NCBI GenBank assembly: GCA_003056145.1
Contig: LSNL01000001.1
Coordinates: 1-64,000 of the forward strand
Direction: 5' to 3'
Length of the DNA stretch: 64,000 nt
Origin: Parcubacteria group bacterium M10-OD1-1
GTDB lineage: Bacteria; Patescibacteria; Paceibacteria; Moranbacterales; UBA2206
Shown here: positions 60,920 through 64,000 of the stretch, piece after piece
How the letters are laid out: each line of letters starts with the position of its first letter
Position numbering within the stretch: position 1 is the first letter of the stretch
Position numbers and translations under genes: made by a program
The notes under the pieces: model-generated
What the model saw: the letters and a program-made list of their open reading frames with translations, nothing else
What the model was told of the DNA's origin: nothing
Databases searched by the model: none

Positions 60920-61786
60920 TTGAAAAAAATAAACTTCGCAATCATCGGCTCGCTAACTGAAAATACCTTAGACTTAAAAAATGAGATTAAAAAAAGAGGA
61001 TTTTTTGTTTCTGTTTTTTCTCTAAATAGCGTCTTCTTGGAATTTAACAGCAATAATTTTATTGCCAGAAATAAGAAAATTTCTCTTAATGATTTTGATA
61101 TTTTTCTTTTTAGAGCTTATAATAAAAACTTTAGAGAAGCTAGAATTTTAGCTGAAGCTTTACTAGCTAAAAATAAAATTGTTATTGATACTGTTTTAGG
61201 TTTAAATATGATCAATAGTAAAATTTATGAAGCTAGTAAATTAAATCAAGCAGGAATTAACTATCCTAAAACATGGCAATCAATTTGGGGGAGGAATTAT
61301 AATGAGATTCTTAAAAAAATAGATTTTCCTCTTATTGTAAAACCTATTTACGGACAAAAAGGTCAAGGAGTAGAAAAAATAGAAAATGAGCAGGACTTTA
61401 TAAAATTTTTTGAAACTAATCCCAAGGGATATTTAATGCAAGAGTTTTTTAAAATTGATGGAGATATTAGAGTTTTTATTGTTAATGGAAAGATTTTAGG
61501 AGGAATAAAAAGATACCTCACAAAAAATGATTTTCGCTCAAATATTTCCTTAGGTGCTAAAATAAAAAAAATAGACCTAACCGATGAAATGAAAAAAATT
61601 GCTATTAAGGCTGCTAATGCTATGCAATATGAAATTGCTGGAGTTGATCTCATTGAATATAAAAATAAAATTTATGTTTTAGAGGTTAATTCAACTCCTC
61701 AATGGCAAGGATTTAAAAAGGCTACTGGAATTAATCCAGCTAAGGAGATAATTACATATGCCCTAAAAAAATATGAGAAAATATAA
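60920..61786 (+). CDS. RimK-like ATP-grasp ligase
   Basis: A 288-residue protein with a TTG start preceded by AAGAGG four bases away. Motifs are FPLIVKPIYGQKGQGVEKI (about 136-154), YLMQEFFKIDGDIRVFIVNGKILGGI and AGVDLIEYKNKIYVLEVNSTPQW, which is the RimK/MptN-type ATP-grasp arrangement. RimK adds glutamates to ribosomal protein S6, whereas archaeal relatives extend cofactors. It overlaps the next gene by 14 bases. Confidence 0.82.
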   Translation: MKKINFAIIGSLTENTLDLKNEIKKRGFFVSVFSLNSVFLEFNSNNFIARNKKISLNDFDIFLFRAYNKNFREARILAEALLAKNKIVIDTVLGLNMINSKIYEASKLNQAGINYPKTWQSIWGRNYNEILKKIDFPLIVKPIYGQKGQGVEKIENEQDFIKFFETNPKGYLMQEFFKIDGDIRVFIVNGKILGGIKRYLTKNDFRSNISLGAKIKKIDLTDEMKKIAIKAANAMQYEIAGVDLIEYKNKIYVLEVNSTPQWQGFKKATGINPAKEIITYALKKYEKI

Positions 61787-62735
61787 AGTAGGTTTTTTAA
61801 AGAAAGCCCAAGGTGTTTTCTCTAAAAATACGATAAAAAACATAGAAAATAAACTCAGAACTATTGATAATATTGAACTTTTTACCGACCTAGATTTTAG
61901 AAAAGCCTATGTTTTAAATGGTAATGTTTATATAGAAAATTTTAACCTCAACTCACTTGATCTCTATTTCTGGCATGACACAGTAAAGCCAAATGATTGG
62001 AAGGGAGATAATTTTAATCTAAATATCCTTTCTGTTTTAGAAAAAAACTGTTTAGTTATTAACACAAGCCAATCAACAAAAATTACTAATGATAAATTTT
62101 TAGCCCATACAATTCTTAAAAAAAATGATTTACCCGTGGCTGACTTCGCATTAACTAAAGCAACAGATAAAAATGGTCTCACTAAGGCATTTGAAAATCT
62201 TGGTGGTACAGTCTTGATTAAACCGCGATTTGGCGGATGGGGAGTGGGAATAATAAGAGTTAATAGCCTAGAAAAATTATTTTCTTCAATTGAAATGCTT
62301 TTAAGTTTTTTACCAAATAAAAACCAACAAATTTTATTAGAAAAATATTATAAAAATGATCTCAATAAATGGATTTCTGTTATAGTTATTGGAGACAAAG
62401 TTGTTTTTGGTTATAGAAAAATAATAGGAGAAAGTTCTGATTGGAAAATTTATGATCCAGACAAAAAAGACGGAAAAGGTGATAATTCTAAATATATTAA
62501 TCCGCCTGAAGAATTAAAAAAAATAGCCTTAAAAGCAAAACAAGTCATAGGCAAAGATATTATAGGTTTTGATTTTATTTATACAAATGAGGGTTATAAA
62601 ATAATTGATGAAAATGGAAGACCTGGAATATATCCCCAATGTTTAGAAAGCTCAGGCATTAATATTGAAGATGAAATTGTTAATCTTATTTTATCAAAAA
62701 TAAAAAACCCAATCTATCTCCGTCTTGAAAAATAG
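61773..62735 (+). CDS. ATP-grasp ligase, divergent
   Basis: A 320-residue protein with TVLIKPRFGGWGVGIIRV (about 148-165), ILLEKYYKNDLNKWISVIVIG and GFDFIYTNEGYKIIDENGRPGIYPQ, so the ATP- and metal-binding core of an ATP-grasp enzyme is present, although the final Glu/Asn motif differs from its neighbours (DENGRPG). It is the fourth ATP-grasp gene in a row, translationally coupled to the third, and the last before the penicillin-binding protein 45 bases downstream. Confidence 0.78.
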   Translation: MRKYKVGFLKKAQGVFSKNTIKNIENKLRTIDNIELFTDLDFRKAYVLNGNVYIENFNLNSLDLYFWHDTVKPNDWKGDNFNLNILSVLEKNCLVINTSQSTKITNDKFLAHTILKKNDLPVADFALTKATDKNGLTKAFENLGGTVLIKPRFGGWGVGIIRVNSLEKLFSSIEMLLSFLPNKNQQILLEKYYKNDLNKWISVIVIGDKVVFGYRKIIGESSDWKIYDPDKKDGKGDNSKYINPPEELKKIALKAKQVIGKDIIGFDFIYTNEGYKIIDENGRPGIYPQCLESSGINIEDEIVNLILSKIKNPIYLRLEK

Positions 62736-62780
62736 TTCCTTTAATAGTAAACTTGAGATAATTTAAATCAACAAATTATT

Positions 62781-64000
62781 ATGCATATATTTTCCCCAAA
62801 AAAACAAGGACCAGAAAAAGCCTCTCTTCAAAGTACTAAAAAATATACTTTTTATAAATCTTGGGGTTTTTGGTGGAAAACTTTTCTTTCTTTAGCTTTA
62901 ATAGGATTTTTATCTATAGCTGGAATCTTCGCCTGGTTTGCAAGAGACCTCCCTAGCCCAGAAAACTTAACAAATCGTACCATCGCCCAATCCACTAAAA
63001 TTTATGATCGCACTGGAAAACATTTACTTTATGAAATTCACGGCGAAGAAAAAAGAACAGAAATACCTTTTTCTCAAATGCCAGATACTTTAAAATATGC
63101 CACTATTGCCCTAGAAGATCAGAATTTCTATACCAATCACGGCATAGAAATCACCGCTATTATCAGAGCTGGTCTAGCTGATTTACTTCATCGTAGTGCT
63201 ACTCAAGGAGCCTCAACAATTACCCAGCAGTTAGTCAAGCAAACTATACTTTCTTCTAAAAAAACTCTTTCTCGTAAAATCAGAGAGGCTATTCTTTCTA
63301 TTGAGATTAATCAAAAATACTCTAAAAATAAAATATTAGGAATGTATCTCAATCAAATACCTTATGGTTCTAATGCTTATGGTGTTGAGGCCGCTGCTCA
63401 AACTTTTTTTGGAAAACATGCTAGCGAACTTACTTTAGATGAATCAGCTTTAATTGCTTCTCTTCCTCAAGCTCCATCTCATTTTTCTCCTTATGGAAAT
63501 TATACTAAAGCCCTAAAAACACGCCAAGAATATGCCCTTGATCAAATGGCTAAATTAGGCTATATCACTAAACAACAAGCTAAAACAGCCAAAAAAATAG
63601 ATGTTTTTTCTAAAATAAAACCTTTTTCTGAAAAAATTTCTGCACCTCATTTTGTAATGTATATTAAAGATTATTTAGAAAAAAAATACGGCGAACAAAA
63701 AATTGAACAAGGTGGTTTAAGTGTTTATACTACTTTAGACTGGGAAAAACAACAATTAGCTGAACAGGCTATAAAAAAAGGAGCTGAAAAAAATGCTAAG
63801 ATTTGGGGAGCCAGTAATGCTGCTTTAGTAGCTATGGATCCAAAGACTGGTCAAATCTTAGCCATGGTTGGCTCAAAAAATTATTTTGATAAAAGTATTG
63901 ATGGTCAAGTTAATGTAGCTATCCGTCCTCGTCAACCAGGTTCTTCTTTCAAACCTTATGTTTATTTAACCGCTTTTGAAAAAGGTTATACTCCAGAAAC
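62781..64000 (+). CDS. Class A penicillin-binding protein (PBP1A-type), truncated by window end
   Basis: Bifunctional peptidoglycan synthase; about 406 codons are visible and the frame runs off the window without a stop. A cytosolic tail and one membrane helix (WWKTFLSLALIGFLSIAGIF) lead into the glycosyltransferase domain: EDQNFYTNHGIE (catalytic Glu), GASTITQQLVKQ, RKIREAILSIEI and NQIPYGSNAYGVEAAAQTFFGK. A transpeptidase domain starts with AALVAMDPKTGQILAMVG and the serine motif SSFKP. ATG at 62781 follows an A/T-rich leader without a strong Shine-Dalgarno. Position directly after four ATP-grasp ligases links that cluster to the wall. Confidence 0.93.
   Translation, partial: MHIFSPKKQGPEKASLQSTKKYTFYKSWGFWWKTFLSLALIGFLSIAGIFAWFARDLPSPENLTNRTIAQSTKIYDRTGKHLLYEIHGEEKRTEIPFSQMPDTLKYATIALEDQNFYTNHGIEITAIIRAGLADLLHRSATQGASTITQQLVKQTILSSKKTLSRKIREAILSIEINQKYSKNKILGMYLNQIPYGSNAYGVEAAAQTFFGKHASELTLDESALIASLPQAPSHFSPYGNYTKALKTRQEYALDQMAKLGYITKQQAKTAKKIDVFSKIKPFSEKISAPHFVMYIKDYLEKKYGEQKIEQGGLSVYTTLDWEKQQLAEQAIKKGAEKNAKIWGASNAALVAMDPKTGQILAMVGSKNYFDKSIDGQVNVAIRPRQPGSSFKPYVYLTAFEKGYTPE

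Noticed and set aside
1..64000. CRISPR arrays, insertion sequences, prophage or rRNA
   Set aside because: No regularly spaced repeats, transposase, phage structural genes or rRNA sequence were seen.
1..64000. UGA recoded as glycine (Gracilibacteria/Absconditabacteria code)
   Set aside because: Genes such as aspS end in TGA at the expected position, and no conserved glycine falls on an in-frame TGA that I noticed.

Overview
This AT-rich window reads like a chromosome segment from a reduced-genome bacterium of the Candidate Phyla Radiation (Patescibacteria). The evidence is compact genes, many small membrane and lipoproteins, a lysine-rich RpoD tail, a MurE without its usual N-terminal domain, DUF3048, lamin-tail and 7TM/ATP-grasp proteins, and almost no biosynthetic genes. 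UGA is used as a stop (for example at the end of aspS), so the standard bacterial code fits. There is no rRNA, CRISPR array or insertion sequence. The phylum assignment is inference from gene content, not from a marker phylogeny.

Layout. 1-3.2 kb: a hairpin-dense non-coding stretch, then a PLP decarboxylase/aminotransferase pair that looks compositionally foreign. 3.4-9 kb: HD hydrolase, ABC-F ATPase, small membrane proteins, rubrerythrin, DEAD-box helicase. 9-12.5 kb: a marR-HlyD-HlyD-EmrB efflux operon. 12.7-15.1 kb: a YhiN-type flavoprotein and cyclopropane fatty acid synthase. 15.2-20.4 kb: rpoD, dnaG, tsaC and an MFS carrier. 20.4-27.6 kb: an accessory region with divergent promoters around a TrmB-type regulator, and a translationally coupled three-gene operon: AspRS without the GAD insertion, a YdfG-like SDR, and a glutamyl-tRNA-reductase-like protein fused to a class II Asp/Asn-tRNA-synthetase catalytic domain. 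A tRNA-Ser lies just upstream. 27.7-36.8 kb: ppsA, pyk, htpX/lemA, murE and an HD protein. 37-47.6 kb: a femAB-type ligase, tRNA-Gly, ruvA, rpsT, holA, DUF3048, mutM, polA, cyclophilin, tsaE. 47.8-57.9 kb: a degenerate DHH protein, a tandem double PilB/GspE ATPase, a possible structured RNA, ruvB, surface proteins, yebC, ruvC. 57.9-64 kb: a 7TM protein plus four ATP-grasp ligases (one fused to a retropepsin-like RimB domain), followed by a class A penicillin-binding protein cut by the window edge.

Two loci are the best candidates for undescribed biology. First, the AspRS/SDR/GluTR-AspRS operon at 23182-27348 could activate and reduce an amino acid, possibly aspartate, through a tRNA ester or enzyme-bound thioester. 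Second, the 7TM/ATP-grasp/protease cluster at 57890-62735 could add and remove amino-acid tags at the envelope. Housekeeping content is otherwise coherent: all three ruv genes, dnaG/holA/polA/mutM for DNA, tsaC/tsaE for tRNA t6A, and murE/FemAB/PBP for a peptidoglycan wall.
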